Below, piece after piece: positions 1 to 8,461 of a DNA stretch of 64,000 nt. Source of the DNA: AC-56 sp963798705 (GTDB lineage Bacteria > Actinomycetota > Thermoleophilia > Solirubrobacterales > 70-9); contig CAWCTW010000005.1 of NCBI GenBank assembly GCA_963798705.1, positions 1,550,001 through 1,614,000 on the forward strand. Direction: 5' to 3'. The notes beneath the pieces are model-generated. The model was given only the letters and a program-made list of their open reading frames with translations, was not told where the DNA came from and did no database searches. Made by a program: the position numbers and the translations under genes. Within the stretch, counting starts at the first letter, position 1. The number at the start of each line of letters is the position of its first letter.

Positions 1-2
1 TT

Positions 3-1814
3 CGCCTCTACCGTGCAGGGTTCGCACCGGCCCTGGCAGCCGTCGTCGTGCTGCTCTTCGCGCTCGCCGCGCCGCCCGATCCCCTCCCGGGGGTGGTGGC
101 TCCGGCGGAATTCGACGACGGTGCGGCCGCCCGGACCGCCCGCCGGATCGTCGAGACCGCCCCCGAGCGCCCGCCCGGCAGCGACGGCGACTCCGCCGTC
201 GCGGACCTGGTCGAGCAGCGGTTCAGGCAAATCGAGGGTGGGCAGGTGAGCGAGCAGCGGTTCACCGGCGAGTTCGACGGCGACGACGTCGAGATGCGGA
301 ACGTGGTCCTCACATTGCCGGGCGACTCGGCCCGCACCGTCGCGCTGTTGGCCCCGCGGGACTCGGCGAGTGGCCCCGGCGTCGCCTCGAGCGCAGCGGC
401 GACCGCCACCCTGATCGAGCTCGTCAACGAGCTCCGGACGCAGAGCCACGCGAAGACGCTCGTCTTCGTGTCGACCGACGGCTCGAGCGCGGGCGCCGCC
501 GGCGCCCGCGAGTTCGCCGAGCACTACGCCGGTCGCGATGAGGTCGATGCGGCCGTGGACATCTGGCAGCCCGGCTCGGCCTCACCCCGTCAACCGTTTC
601 TCCTGGCATCGTCCGACGCCTCGCAGAGCCCTTCCGCCCAGCTGGTGAAGACGGCCGAGCGCGAGCTCGACGACCAGACGCAGGAACAGCAGGAGAGCCA
701 GGGGGGGTTCGCAGAGCTGACGTCCCTGGCGCTTCCCAGCGGTCTCGGCGAGCAGGCGGTGCTGATCGAGAACGGGCTGGACGCGATCGGGTTGTCGTCG
801 GCGGGGGAGCGGCCGATCCCGGCGTCCCTGGATCAGCCGGACGACCTGTCGCCGACAACGCTCGGTGAGCTCGGGCGCACCGCGTTGCTGCTGGCCGCGA
901 CGCTGGATGCCGCCCCGGGAGCGCCTGACCATGGACCAGGCACGTACGTACCCCTGGCGGGAAATCTGGTGCCGGGGTGGACGCTGGCGCTGCTGGCCCT
1001 GACGCTCCTGATCCCCGCGGCGCTGGCCGCCGCCGACGGCATCCGCCGGGGAGCCCGAGCGCACGCGGGCGCGGGCTGGGCCCTCGGCTGGGCGGCCTCG
1101 CGGGCCCTGCCGCCGCTCGGTGCCCTCGTGTTCTTCTACTTTCTGAGCCTGGTGGGCCTGGTGGCGAGCCCCACCTTCCCGTTCGACCCGAACCTCTACG
1201 GCGTGGGTGCGGGACAGATCGTGGTGATGGTCTTCATCGCCGCCGTGATCGCCGGGTCCTACTACGCGATCCGGGGTTGGCGGGTCCCACAGGTGCTGCC
1301 CAGCTCCGTGGCAGTGCCGGCCCTTGGCGCGGTCTCGGCGCTGGCGGTCCTGCTGGCGTGGCTGGCAAACCCCTACCTCGCGCTCCTCCTGGTGCCGACC
1401 GCCCACGTCTGGGTGACGTGCGGCTCGCGCCGAGGTGTCCTGCCGTGGCCGTTCGCCGGCGCCGCCGCGGCGGTCTCGTTGCTGCCCGCGGTGGCCGCGG
1501 TGGCCCACCTGTCCGGATCGCTCGAGCTGGGATCGGCCGCGCCCTGGCTTCTGCTGCTGATGGTGAGCGACGGCCAGTTCGGCGCCGGGATGATGCTCGC
1601 CCTCTGCCTGGTGCTCGGCGGCCTTTTCGGGATCCTGGCCGTCTCGCTTCGAGGGCGGATCCCTGCGCGGCGCGGTCCGGCGTCCCGCCGCGCGCGGCGC
1701 ATCGACGACGGCGTAGCGCGGGAGCCGCATCCGGCGAGCCCGCCGATCGATGGCCTGGACACATTCCCGATCACGTCCCCGGGACCGGCTGACGATCTGG
1801 GGTATGACAGGTGA
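3..1814 (+). CDS. Degenerate M28-peptidase-like polytopic membrane protein (5' end outside window)
   Basis: The frame is open to the left window edge. A hydrophobic helix (PALAAVVVLLFALAA) spans the first GTG at 48, so the true start lies upstream. Residues of roughly 25-300 (counted from 48) follow the layout of M28 aminopeptidase domains: a region like the metal-binding loop (PRDSASGPG) and a strand reading VFVSTDGSSAGAAGAREF. The His, Asp and Glu zinc ligands expected there are absent, so catalytic activity is unlikely. The C-terminal half has about seven or eight membrane helices. The stop overlaps a GTG at 1811 (GTGA), suggesting translational coupling to the FlgM-like gene that follows. 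The fold assignment rests on pattern similarity only; the function is unknown. Confidence 0.7.
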   Translation, partial: RLYRAGFAPALAAVVVLLFALAAPPDPLPGVVAPAEFDDGAAARTARRIVETAPERPPGSDGDSAVADLVEQRFRQIEGGQVSEQRFTGEFDGDDVEMRNVVLTLPGDSARTVALLAPRDSASGPGVASSAAATATLIELVNELRTQSHAKTLVFVSTDGSSAGAAGAREFAEHYAGRDEVDAAVDIWQPGSASPRQPFLLASSDASQSPSAQLVKTAERELDDQTQEQQESQGGFAELTSLALPSGLGEQAVLIENGLDAIGLSSAGERPIPASLDQPDDLSPTTLGELGRTALLLAATLDAAPGAPDHGPGTYVPLAGNLVPGWTLALLALTLLIPAALAAADGIRRGARAHAGAGWALGWAASRALPPLGALVFFYFLSLVGLVASPTFPFDPNLYGVGAGQIVVMVFIAAVIAGSYYAIRGWRVPQVLPSSVAVPALGAVSALAVLLAWLANPYLALLLVPTAHVWVTCGSRRGVLPWPFAGAAAAVSLLPAVAAVAHLSGSLELGSAAPWLLLLMVSDGQFGAGMMLALCLVLGGLFGILAVSLRGRIPARRGPASRRARRIDDGVAREPHPASPPIDGLDTFPITSPGPADDLGYDR

Positions 1815-2000
1815 TCGCCGTATCCGCGGCAGGACCCGAGTCTTCCAGCGCCACCACCGTCAGAACAGACAACAGTGACCCGGCTCAAGGAGCAGATCGA
1901 ATCGCGCACCTATCGCGTCGACTCGCGGGCCGTGGCGCGCGAGATGCTGTTCAAGATGCGGATGATGGCCCTCCTGCGCCGCTCTCAGCGACGCAGCTGA
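1811..2000 (+). pseudogene. FlgM-like anti-sigma factor, apparent +1 frameshift
   Basis: GTG at 1811 overlaps the preceding stop as GTGA and opens a frame reading MIAVSAAGPESSSATTVRTD. One base later, in the neighbouring frame, the sequence continues as VTRLKEQIESRTYRVDSRAV and ends at a TGA at 2000. The second part matches the C-terminal sigma-binding region of FlgM (alternating LK..I..G.Y.VD...VA..ML). Removing one A near 1870 joins the halves into a protein of about 62 residues, a normal size for FlgM-like proteins. A shorter reading from GTG 1875 would give 41 residues without a frameshift. The 3' end overlaps the end of thiL by 16 bases. No flagellar gene lies in the window, so the partner sigma factor is unknown. 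Confidence 0.55.
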
Positions 2001-2992
2001 TCGAATCCGGCGGCCTCCAGTTCCGATCCGTCGTCCCGGCGCAGGGTGACCCCCTCGCCGTCGGCGACCTCGCCGATCGCGGTCAGGGTCGTCCCGGTGC
2101 CATCGACCGCTGAGCGAGCATCTGCCATGCGTCCGGGCGGCACGGTCACGAGCAGCTCGTAGTCCTCGCCCCCCGCGACGACCAGCTCCCATGGATCGGC
2201 GCCGGCCGCTTGGACGACCCGGTCGACGCCCGGCTGCACCGGGATCCGGTCGAGGCCGATCGCGATCCGCACGCCGCTTGACGCCGCGAGGTGGCCCGCG
2301 TCGCCGCCGATCCCGTCGCTCACGTCGATCATGGCCGTCGCCCCGCTTGCCGCGAGAGCCCTGCCGGCGCCGAGCCGCGGCGTCGGCTCGAGCTGGCGGC
2401 GGCGGAGGGCATCGGCCGTGTCGTCGCCCACGCCATCCGCAAGCTCGGGGCGGTCCAACAGCAGCAGCCCCGCCGCCGCGCCGCCGAGCTCGCCCGTGAC
2501 CGCCACGACGTCGCCGGCGCTCGCTCCGCGACGGCTCACCAGGTCGCCCGGCGCGTCCGCGTGACCCACGACCGTCACGCCGATCAGCAAGACCGGAGCC
2601 CGCGTCACGTCGCCGCCGATCACAGCAACCCCATTTGCGCTCGCGGCGGATGCCAGCCCGGTGCCCAGCTCGACGGTTGCGGCATCATCGAGGTTGGGCG
2701 GGACTCCCAGCTGGACGTACGCCTCCCCGGGCGCGGCCCCCATCGCCGCCAGGTCCGACAGCGACGCGGCGATCGCCTTGGCCCCGATCGACCGAAGCGG
2801 TGCCGTGTCACGGCGAAAGTGGACGCCCTCGACGAGCGAGTCGACCGACGTCGCGGTGACCCCGCGCGGCGCCGTGACCGCGGCGTCGTCGCCGCTTCCC
2901 AGCAGCACTCGGGCCCTGTCGCCCGTACGGCCGTCGCCCCTGCACTCGGCGACCACCTCGACCAGGCGGGCGATCAACTCGAACTCTCCCAT
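1985..2992 (-). CDS. thiL: Thiamine-monophosphate kinase
   Basis: ThiL phosphorylates thiamine monophosphate with ATP to give thiamine diphosphate in the cytoplasm. The protein starts MGEFELIARL, the usual ThiL N-terminus. It carries the Mg/ATP motifs in order: GSGDDAAV, DSLVEGVHF, the AMGAAP turn, GGDVTRAP and DVSDGIGGD. About 335 residues is normal for the family. I chose ATG 2992 over GTG 3010 because GGAAG lies seven bases upstream. The gene is divergent from the membrane protein at 3087, and the interval holds a 7-bp inverted repeat (GTCGCAC at 3012-3018, GTGCGAC at 3034-3040). No TPP riboswitch is visible upstream. Confidence 0.93.
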   Translation of the reverse strand: MGEFELIARLVEVVAECRGDGRTGDRARVLLGSGDDAAVTAPRGVTATSVDSLVEGVHFRRDTAPLRSIGAKAIAASLSDLAAMGAAPGEAYVQLGVPPNLDDAATVELGTGLASAASANGVAVIGGDVTRAPVLLIGVTVVGHADAPGDLVSRRGASAGDVVAVTGELGGAAAGLLLLDRPELADGVGDDTADALRRRQLEPTPRLGAGRALAASGATAMIDVSDGIGGDAGHLAASSGVRIAIGLDRIPVQPGVDRVVQAAGADPWELVVAGGEDYELLVTVPPGRMADARSAVDGTGTTLTAIGEVADGEGVTLRRDDGSELEAAGFDQLRR

Positions 2993-3021
2993 TGGTGCTT
3001 CCGCGGTCACCGTCGCACTCG

Positions 3022-3027
3022 TATATT
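3022..3027 (+). promoter_or_regulatory. Putative -10 box (TATATT) for a leaderless uORF
   Basis: TATATT stands out in GC-rich sequence and lies six bases before the GTG at 3034. That is the spacing expected for a leaderless transcript. It lies inside the inverted repeat formed by 3012-3018 and 3034-3040. Confidence 0.4.
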
Positions 3028-3033
3028 GACCTC

Positions 3034-3087
3034 GTGCGACGTCCGGCAGCCACCGCAGGCGCGCCGCCCGCCCCGAGGCGGCGCTGA
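3034..3087 (+). CDS. Short upstream ORF coupled to the membrane protein at 3087
   Basis: GTG at 3034 opens a 17-codon frame encoding a Pro/Ala/Arg-rich peptide (VRRPAATAGAPPAPRRR). Its TGA at 3085-3087 overlaps the next ATG as TGATG, an arrangement that would allow translational coupling. The start is six bases after a TATATT box. No homologue is recognised; it may be only a leader or a chance frame. Confidence 0.35.
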   Translation: MRRPAATAGAPPAPRRR

Positions 3088-3512
3088 TGCGCGTACTGGC
3101 CGCGATCGGGTCCGTGTGCTTCGCCTATCTCGCCGTGATCCCCGGCGCCGTCGTCGGGGCGACGATCGACCCGGCCTGCGCGGGCGGATCGTGCCAGTAC
3201 TCCGTGCCGGTGACCGTGTATCTGGTGATCGCCTTCGGCGCGACTGCGTTGGCGCTCGCGTCGTCGGCGCTGGTCTTGGCGCTCTACGCGATCCATCCGG
3301 GGCCGGGAAACGAGCGTCTCGTCGCTTCCGCGCTCAAGGCCTCGGCGGCCCTCACGGGCGTGTTGCTGATCTCCCAGCTCGCCATGCCGCACCCGGTCGC
3401 GGCGCTGGTGATCGTGTGCGTGTGCGTCCCGGTCGCCCTGATCGGTGCCGCCCGGCGCGACGAGACTAGGGCACGCCGACGGTCAGCTGGTACGCGGAGA
3501 GCCCTAGGGTAA
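3087..3512 (+). CDS. Small four-helix membrane protein, unknown function
   Basis: The 141-residue protein has four hydrophobic segments, at roughly residues 3-25, 43-68, 84-100 and 103-120. A Cys pair (DPACAGGSC) sits in the first loop and the tail is Arg-rich. The ATG is coupled by TGATG to a short upstream frame. The 3' end overlaps the convergent GT-C gene by 47 bases. I recognise no family. Hydrophobicity and consistent codon use suggest it is real. Confidence 0.65.
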   Translation: MRVLAAIGSVCFAYLAVIPGAVVGATIDPACAGGSCQYSVPVTVYLVIAFGATALALASSALVLALYAIHPGPGNERLVASALKASAALTGVLLISQLAMPHPVAALVIVCVCVPVALIGAARRDETRARRRSAGTRRALG

Positions 3513-4698
3513 GCGCCACGAGCGTGCGGTCACGCGCGACGGCCACCAGGGGCAGCGCCCACAGCAGATACCACGGCACCAGGTAGACCGTCGCGCAGAG
3601 AAGGCCGACGAACGCCCACGCTGCGGCTCGCACCCAATCTCCCCCCCGAATCGTCCAGGCCACGAGCCACAGCGCGAGGGCCGCGTATGCCACCGCGAAG
3701 CCCGCTCGGGCGAGGTCCACGTCGACACCGGCGCCGCGGGCGACGGTCGCCGGGAGGCTGTGGTAGCTCAGGTGTTGCTGGCTTCCGGACAGGAAGTCGA
3801 GCCCGTCGACGACCGCCGTGCCGAAGATCGCGAGTGCCACCGCGCCCATTGCGACGGCTGCCGAGGCCAGCCCGAGCAGGAGCCGCGCCCGGCCGCCCGG
3901 GCCGGCCGCGCCGATGACGGCGAAGGGCGCGGCCACCGCCGCCGGAAGCTTGATCGCGGCCGCAGCCACGAGCGCGACACCGGCGGTGAGCTCTTTCGCG
4001 GACAGCACGAGGGCGACCCCTGCGACCAGCGCCAGCATCATCATCGCGTCGTTGTGGGCCCCACCCACCACGTCCACGAGGACCAGCGGGTTCAGGGCGA
4101 CCAGAGCCGCGGCGGGAGCGGGCGCGACGCCCCGCAGCGTCGCCACCCGGGCCACGAGCCACGCGACGCCCAGAACCGCGCCGGCCGCCGCCGCCTTCAT
4201 CGCCCACATGCCCACGGGCACGCCGACCAGAGCGACGGGATAGCTGCCCAGCGTGAAGAGCGGCCCGTAAACGCTCGTGGCGTCGCGGTAGTCCTCGACG
4301 CGGAGCGCGGCGGCGTCGTGGATCGCCGATGGCGCGAAGTCGTAGGGGTTCAGGCCGTGAAGGACGCCGAGCCGCGCATATGAGAGATAGCTGAACACGT
4401 CCAGCGACAGGAGCGGCGGGGCGAGCGCGAAGGCGACCACGGCGACGATCGCCGCCCAGCGGATCGCCCGGCGACCGAGGGCCGCCGAGCAGAGGACCAC
4501 CCCGACGTAGGCGGCGAATGCGATCCAGAGCGCGGCGCGGTAACCCGCGGCGTCGATCCCGAGTCCGTGGCCGAACACGCCCAGAAGCCAGCCCGGAGAG
4601 CCCGCATCGGCCCCGGGGACGAGGTCGGTTCCCGGTGCGGCCAGGGGGACCGCCGCCCCCGCGAGGACGGCGAGCGCCAGGGTGCCCGCCGCTCGCAC
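3466..4698 (-). CDS. GT-C family polyprenyl-phosphate-dependent mannosyltransferase-like membrane protein
   Basis: The 410-residue protein has about eleven to twelve membrane helices. A conserved first loop reads DVFSYLSYARLG then NPYDFAPS, followed by SVYGPLFTL. These match the MptA/MptB type of GT-C enzymes, which take mannose from polyprenyl phosphate outside the membrane to extend lipoglycans. The Asp of DVFSYLSYA is the likely catalytic residue. It lies 11 bases after the class A PBP gene on the same strand, so both probably serve envelope construction. The acceptor cannot be read from the sequence. A related DUF2029-type glycosyltransferase is the alternative. Confidence 0.75.
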   Translation of the reverse strand: MRAAGTLALAVLAGAAVPLAAPGTDLVPGADAGSPGWLLGVFGHGLGIDAAGYRAALWIAFAAYVGVVLCSAALGRRAIRWAAIVAVVAFALAPPLLSLDVFSYLSYARLGVLHGLNPYDFAPSAIHDAAALRVEDYRDATSVYGPLFTLGSYPVALVGVPVGMWAMKAAAAGAVLGVAWLVARVATLRGVAPAPAAALVALNPLVLVDVVGGAHNDAMMMLALVAGVALVLSAKELTAGVALVAAAAIKLPAAVAAPFAVIGAAGPGGRARLLLGLASAAVAMGAVALAIFGTAVVDGLDFLSGSQQHLSYHSLPATVARGAGVDVDLARAGFAVAYAALALWLVAWTIRGGDWVRAAAWAFVGLLCATVYLVPWYLLWALPLVAVARDRTLVALTLGLSAYQLTVGVP

Positions 4699-4709
4699 AG
4701 GCCGGAGCC

Positions 4710-6893
4710 TCAGCCGGTGCCCCCGTTGCCGCCACCGCCGCCGTTGCCACCGCCGGACGGCGGTCCGGCGCCCGAAGGCGGCCCCCCGCCGCCCCCGTTA
4801 CCAGCGGCGCCGCCCGGGGACGGACTGGGCGCGGGGGCTGCGCCCGCCCCGGGCGCGTAGTACTGCGACGGATACTGCCCCGACGTCGAGGTGGGGGGCA
4901 CATAGCTGCCGGACGTGCCGGAGCCGGTGGAGCCGCTGGAGTAGCCGGAGCCGGATCCGGAGCCCTTGGAGACGGTGTGGGCGCCGCTCCAGCTCGAGGA
5001 GTACTGGAGGGGGCTGGAGGGAGACGGGAAGTCGCTGCAGTAGCTGCCGTGCGCCGACTCCATGTAGGAGCGCCAGATGGGCCCGGCGGTCTGGCCGCCG
5101 TAGCCCGTGTAGTCCCGGGAGGTCGGGTGACCGACCCAGACCGCGGTCGAGATCCGTGGCGTGTAGCCGACGAACCAGGCATCCGACTCGTTCTCCGTCG
5201 TCCCGGTCTTGCCGGCGGCCGGGCAGCCCATGTCCGTGTAGCCGGCACCGGTTCCCTCGGTGATGACGCCCTTAAGGATGTCGGTCACCTCGTAGGCGAT
5301 CCCGTCCGAGATCACTCGCGTCCCGCTCGCCTCGGACGGGACGTCGGTCTTGCCGCTGGGGAAGTCGACCTTGCCGATGGCCGTGGCGTCGTGATGGACG
5401 CCTCCGTCGGCGAACGTTGCGTATGCGTCGGCCTGCTCGAGCGGCGTGACGCCGATCCGCAGACCGCCGATCCCCTCGGCGGGGAGGCCGTCGAGCGGCG
5501 ACGTGATCCCCAGCTTCTCGGCCATCTGCTTGACGTTGTCGGACCCGACGTCGAGGTCGAGCTGCGCGTAGATCACGTTGACCGAGTGGATCGTCGCGTC
5601 GCGCACGTCCATGGTCCCGCCCTCCCCGTCGCCCGCGTTGTGGACGGTCCAGCTCGTGCCGTCGTCGAGGGTCAGAGTCGTCGGGCTGGCGCCCGAGTAG
5701 TAGGTCTTGTCGGGGTTCATGCCCTGGCTCAGCCCGGTCGCCAGCACGTACGGCTTGAACGAGGATCCCGGCTGCCGATGGCCGCTGGCGGCGAGGTTGA
5801 ACTGCGAGCCCGCGTAGTCCTGCGTGGAGGCCATCGCCAGGATGTGACCGTTGGTCGCATCGACGGAGGCGAGCGCCGCGGCGAGGCCGGAGTCCGAGGC
5901 GCACGCCCCGCACGAGTCGACGGCCGCCTGCGCGTCGGCCTGCAGCTGCGGGTTGATCGTCGTGTAGACCTTGAGGCCGCCGTTGCGGACCGTGTTGACG
6001 CCGTACTTGTCGATCAGCTGCTGCTGGACGAAGTCGAAGAAGTAGGGCTGCTTGATCTCCTCGTACTTGTAGCCGCGGTCGAGGCCGAGCCCGCTCTGCA
6101 GGGCGCCCTCGTATTGCTTGCGGTCGACGTAGCCCTGCTGCTGCATCGACTGGAGCACCTCGTTGCGGCGCTGGAGCGCCGCGCTTGGATTGAGCAGCGG
6201 GTTGTATTCGGAGGGTGCCTGGGGGAGGCCGGCGATCATCGCCGCCTCGGGCAGGGAGAGGTCCTTCACCGCCTTGTTGAAGTAGGTCTCGGCCGCCGCC
6301 TGGACGCCGATTGCCGTGCGTCCGTCGGTGGTGCCGTAGGAGGCAGTGTTGAGGTACTTGGTCAGGATCCAGCCCTTCGAGTGCCGCGACTCGAACTGGT
6401 CGGCCAGCACCGCCTCGCGGACCTTGCGCTTGAGGTCGTCCTGCGGGTTGGTGATGTAGAGGTTGCGGACGAGCTGCTGGGTGATCGTCGACCCGCCCTG
6501 GACCGCGGCGCCCGCCTGGATGTCCTCGACGGCCGCGCGCACGATCGCCTCGGGATCCACCCCGCCATGCTCGTAGAAGTTCTGGTCCTCGATCGCGACC
6601 GTTGCCTCCTTGAGCTTGTCCGGAATCTCGGAGCCCTTCACCGGTCGGCGGATCGTGTCCGACTGGATGTAGCCCAGCCGCGAGCCGTCCGCGGCGAAGA
6701 CGACCGAGTTCGATCCCTGATGGATCGGCTTCAGGTGGTCGATGTCCACGCCCTCGGCGACGCTGTACACCCAGGCCGCGACGCCGCCCACCGCGAGGAG
6801 GATCAGCCCCAGGAGCGCGCCGAAACCGACGAGGACCTTGCGGCGAATCGAGCCTCGCGAGCGCCGGTGCCGTCTTCGCGCTCGCTGCGTCAT
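4710..6893 (-). CDS. Class A penicillin-binding protein (glycosyltransferase/transpeptidase)
   Basis: This bifunctional enzyme polymerises lipid II and cross-links peptidoglycan outside the membrane. From ATG 6893 the 727-residue product has an Arg-rich cytoplasmic tail, one membrane helix (about 18-42) and a GT51 domain with EDQNFYEHGG (102-111) and GGSTITQQLVRNLY (133-146). The transpeptidase domain has SSFK (near 376), SVN and KTGT (near 560). The last 90 or so residues are a Gly/Ser/Pro-rich extension with poly-Gly runs. The frame stays open upstream of 6893, but only the ATG start gives a sensible cytoplasmic N-terminus. It lies between mscS and the GT-C gene on the same strand. Confidence 0.93.
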   Translation of the reverse strand: MTQRARRRHRRSRGSIRRKVLVGFGALLGLILLAVGGVAAWVYSVAEGVDIDHLKPIHQGSNSVVFAADGSRLGYIQSDTIRRPVKGSEIPDKLKEATVAIEDQNFYEHGGVDPEAIVRAAVEDIQAGAAVQGGSTITQQLVRNLYITNPQDDLKRKVREAVLADQFESRHSKGWILTKYLNTASYGTTDGRTAIGVQAAAETYFNKAVKDLSLPEAAMIAGLPQAPSEYNPLLNPSAALQRRNEVLQSMQQQGYVDRKQYEGALQSGLGLDRGYKYEEIKQPYFFDFVQQQLIDKYGVNTVRNGGLKVYTTINPQLQADAQAAVDSCGACASDSGLAAALASVDATNGHILAMASTQDYAGSQFNLAASGHRQPGSSFKPYVLATGLSQGMNPDKTYYSGASPTTLTLDDGTSWTVHNAGDGEGGTMDVRDATIHSVNVIYAQLDLDVGSDNVKQMAEKLGITSPLDGLPAEGIGGLRIGVTPLEQADAYATFADGGVHHDATAIGKVDFPSGKTDVPSEASGTRVISDGIAYEVTDILKGVITEGTGAGYTDMGCPAAGKTGTTENESDAWFVGYTPRISTAVWVGHPTSRDYTGYGGQTAGPIWRSYMESAHGSYCSDFPSPSSPLQYSSSWSGAHTVSKGSGSGSGYSSGSTGSGTSGSYVPPTSTSGQYPSQYYAPGAGAAPAPSPSPGGAAGNGGGGGPPSGAGPPSGGGNGGGGGNGGTG

Positions 6894-6943
6894 GAGATCG
6901 AATAAGGGTACTGAGGCCAACCCGCCGACCCGCCGGGCATCCC

Positions 6944-7714
6944 CTACTCCTGGAGCAGGCCCGCTCTTCGGAGCGCCTCGTGGGCGTGCTCGCGAAGATC
7001 GGATTCCTCGTCGCCGACCAGGGTGCGCTCGCGGTCCCGTGCTCCCTTGAGCTCCAGGCGGACCCCGTCGGACGTGATCTCGGCGACCGACACCGCGGTG
7101 GCTCCGGCCGGCTTCAGGACTCGCTGTGCCTCGTCGAGCGACGCCGCCGCCGGAAGCCACACCGAGACGGTCGCCGGCGCCGTTCGGTCGCCGGTGGAGT
7201 GGTTGAAGACCGGAGCGGACAGGACCTTCTCGTTGGGCACGACCATCAACCGCCCGTCCCCGGTGTCGATGTAGGTGTATGAGAGCGTGAGGTCGTTGAC
7301 GCGGCCGGTGCTGTCGGCGACGGTCACCGTGTCACCCACCCGGATCGGCTGCGTGACAGCGAGCAGGATGCCGGCGACCATGTTGGCCAGCGTCTGGCGG
7401 GCCGCGAAGCCCACCACCAGGCCCAGCACGGCGCTCGATGCCAGGATCCCGGTGGCCAGCCGCGAGAACTGCGTGAACCTGCTGAGCGCGAGCGCCGCGC
7501 CGATGGCCAGGATGGTCACGAAGATCAGCCTTCGGACCAGGCGCAGCCTGGTCTGGGCCGTCCGGGACAGCGTGCCCTCGGACACCCGCGAGGCCACCTT
7601 CCCGCCGCGCGCGATGACCAGCCGGTCGATCGCAAAGGCGATGGCGATCGCGACGCCCATCGTGACGAGGGCTGAGATCAGGTTCTGCTGGCCGTCGGCG
7701 AGGAGCAGGGTCAC
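6944..7714 (-). CDS. MscS-type small-conductance mechanosensitive channel
   Basis: The protein opens under membrane tension to release solutes. It is about 256 residues from GTG 7714, short as in many bacterial MscS homologues. Three hydrophobic segments come first, the third an Ala/Gly-rich pore helix (SSAVLGLVVGFAARQTLAN). The beta domain follows (RVGDTVTV, VPNEKVLSAPVFNHS). The start is uncertain because no clear ribosome site precedes it. The next gene downstream on this strand, 50 bases away, is the class A PBP. Confidence 0.88.
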   Translation of the reverse strand: MTLLLADGQQNLISALVTMGVAIAIAFAIDRLVIARGGKVASRVSEGTLSRTAQTRLRLVRRLIFVTILAIGAALALSRFTQFSRLATGILASSAVLGLVVGFAARQTLANMVAGILLAVTQPIRVGDTVTVADSTGRVNDLTLSYTYIDTGDGRLMVVPNEKVLSAPVFNHSTGDRTAPATVSVWLPAAASLDEAQRVLKPAGATAVSVAEITSDGVRLELKGARDRERTLVGDEESDLREHAHEALRRAGLLQE

Positions 7715-7831
7715 GGGTGGAGATTCGCGCCCGCTCGGGTGTGTTCCTGCGAAAACGGCGGCATCGAGGGCGGCGCCGGCACGGTTCTGTGCTCGAAGGT
7801 GCCCATCGCGCCGTGCCGTGAGAATGGACCC

Positions 7832-8461
7832 ATGACGCGTTGCGTGCTTCTCGATGCGCTCGGCACCCTGGTCGAGCTCGAGCCGCCCTGGGCGCACCTG
7901 GCCGCCGAGCTCGGCGTCGAGGAGGACCCGCGACTGCGGGCGGCGCTCCTTGCCGAGATGCGCTACTACCGCGACCACAGCCATGAGGGGCGCGACGCCG
8001 CCTCGCTGGCCGCCCTGCGCGAGCGCTGCGCGGAGATCGTGTCCTTCGAGCTGGGCCGGAAGGTCACCGCCGAGCAGCTGATGAACGCGATTCGCTTCCG
8101 CGCCTTTCCCGATGCCGGACCGGCCCTCGCCGAGCTCCGGGCAATGGGCCTGCGACTGGCATGCGTATCCAACTGGGACGTCTCGTTGCCCTCCGTGCTC
8201 GACCGCTGCGGCCTGGCGGGAGCCCTCGACGCGGTCGTCGCCTCCGCGGCTGTCGGCGCGAGAAAGCCCGACCCCGCCATCTTCGCCGCCGCGCTCGGGG
8301 TGACCGACTGCGCTCCGGGCGACGCCCTGCACGTGGGCGACACACCGGACGAGGATGTGGCCGGGGCGCGGGCTGCCGGCATCAGAGCGCTGCTGATCGA
8401 CCGTGGCGGAGGAGGCGACGTCGAGTCGCTCGCCGGCATCCGCCACCATCTCGACTCGTGA
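7832..8461 (+). CDS. HAD-superfamily hydrolase (haloacid-dehalogenase-like phosphatase)
   Basis: The 209-residue protein has all four HAD motifs: I is LLDALGT with nucleophile Asp, II is CVSNWD, III is ARKPDP and IV is HVGDTPDEDVAGA. In motif I the second Asp of the phosphatase DxD is Leu (DALGT), a pattern closer to L-2-haloacid dehalogenases (DAYGT). The substrate is therefore open. ATG 7832 was chosen over an in-frame start at 7739 because it sits right before motif I. The stop overlaps the next gene's GTG by four bases. Confidence 0.87.
   Translation: MTRCVLLDALGTLVELEPPWAHLAAELGVEEDPRLRAALLAEMRYYRDHSHEGRDAASLAALRERCAEIVSFELGRKVTAEQLMNAIRFRAFPDAGPALAELRAMGLRLACVSNWDVSLPSVLDRCGLAGALDAVVASAAVGARKPDPAIFAAALGVTDCAPGDALHVGDTPDEDVAGARAAGIRALLIDRGGGGDVESLAGIRHHLDS

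Noticed and set aside
582..1730. Long minus-strand frames opposite the first gene, and similar long frames opposite many others (for example 34016-35239, 49221-51314, 57463-59769).
   Set aside because: In very GC-rich DNA the complement of a real gene is often open. These frames are Arg/Gly/Pro-rich and lack motifs.
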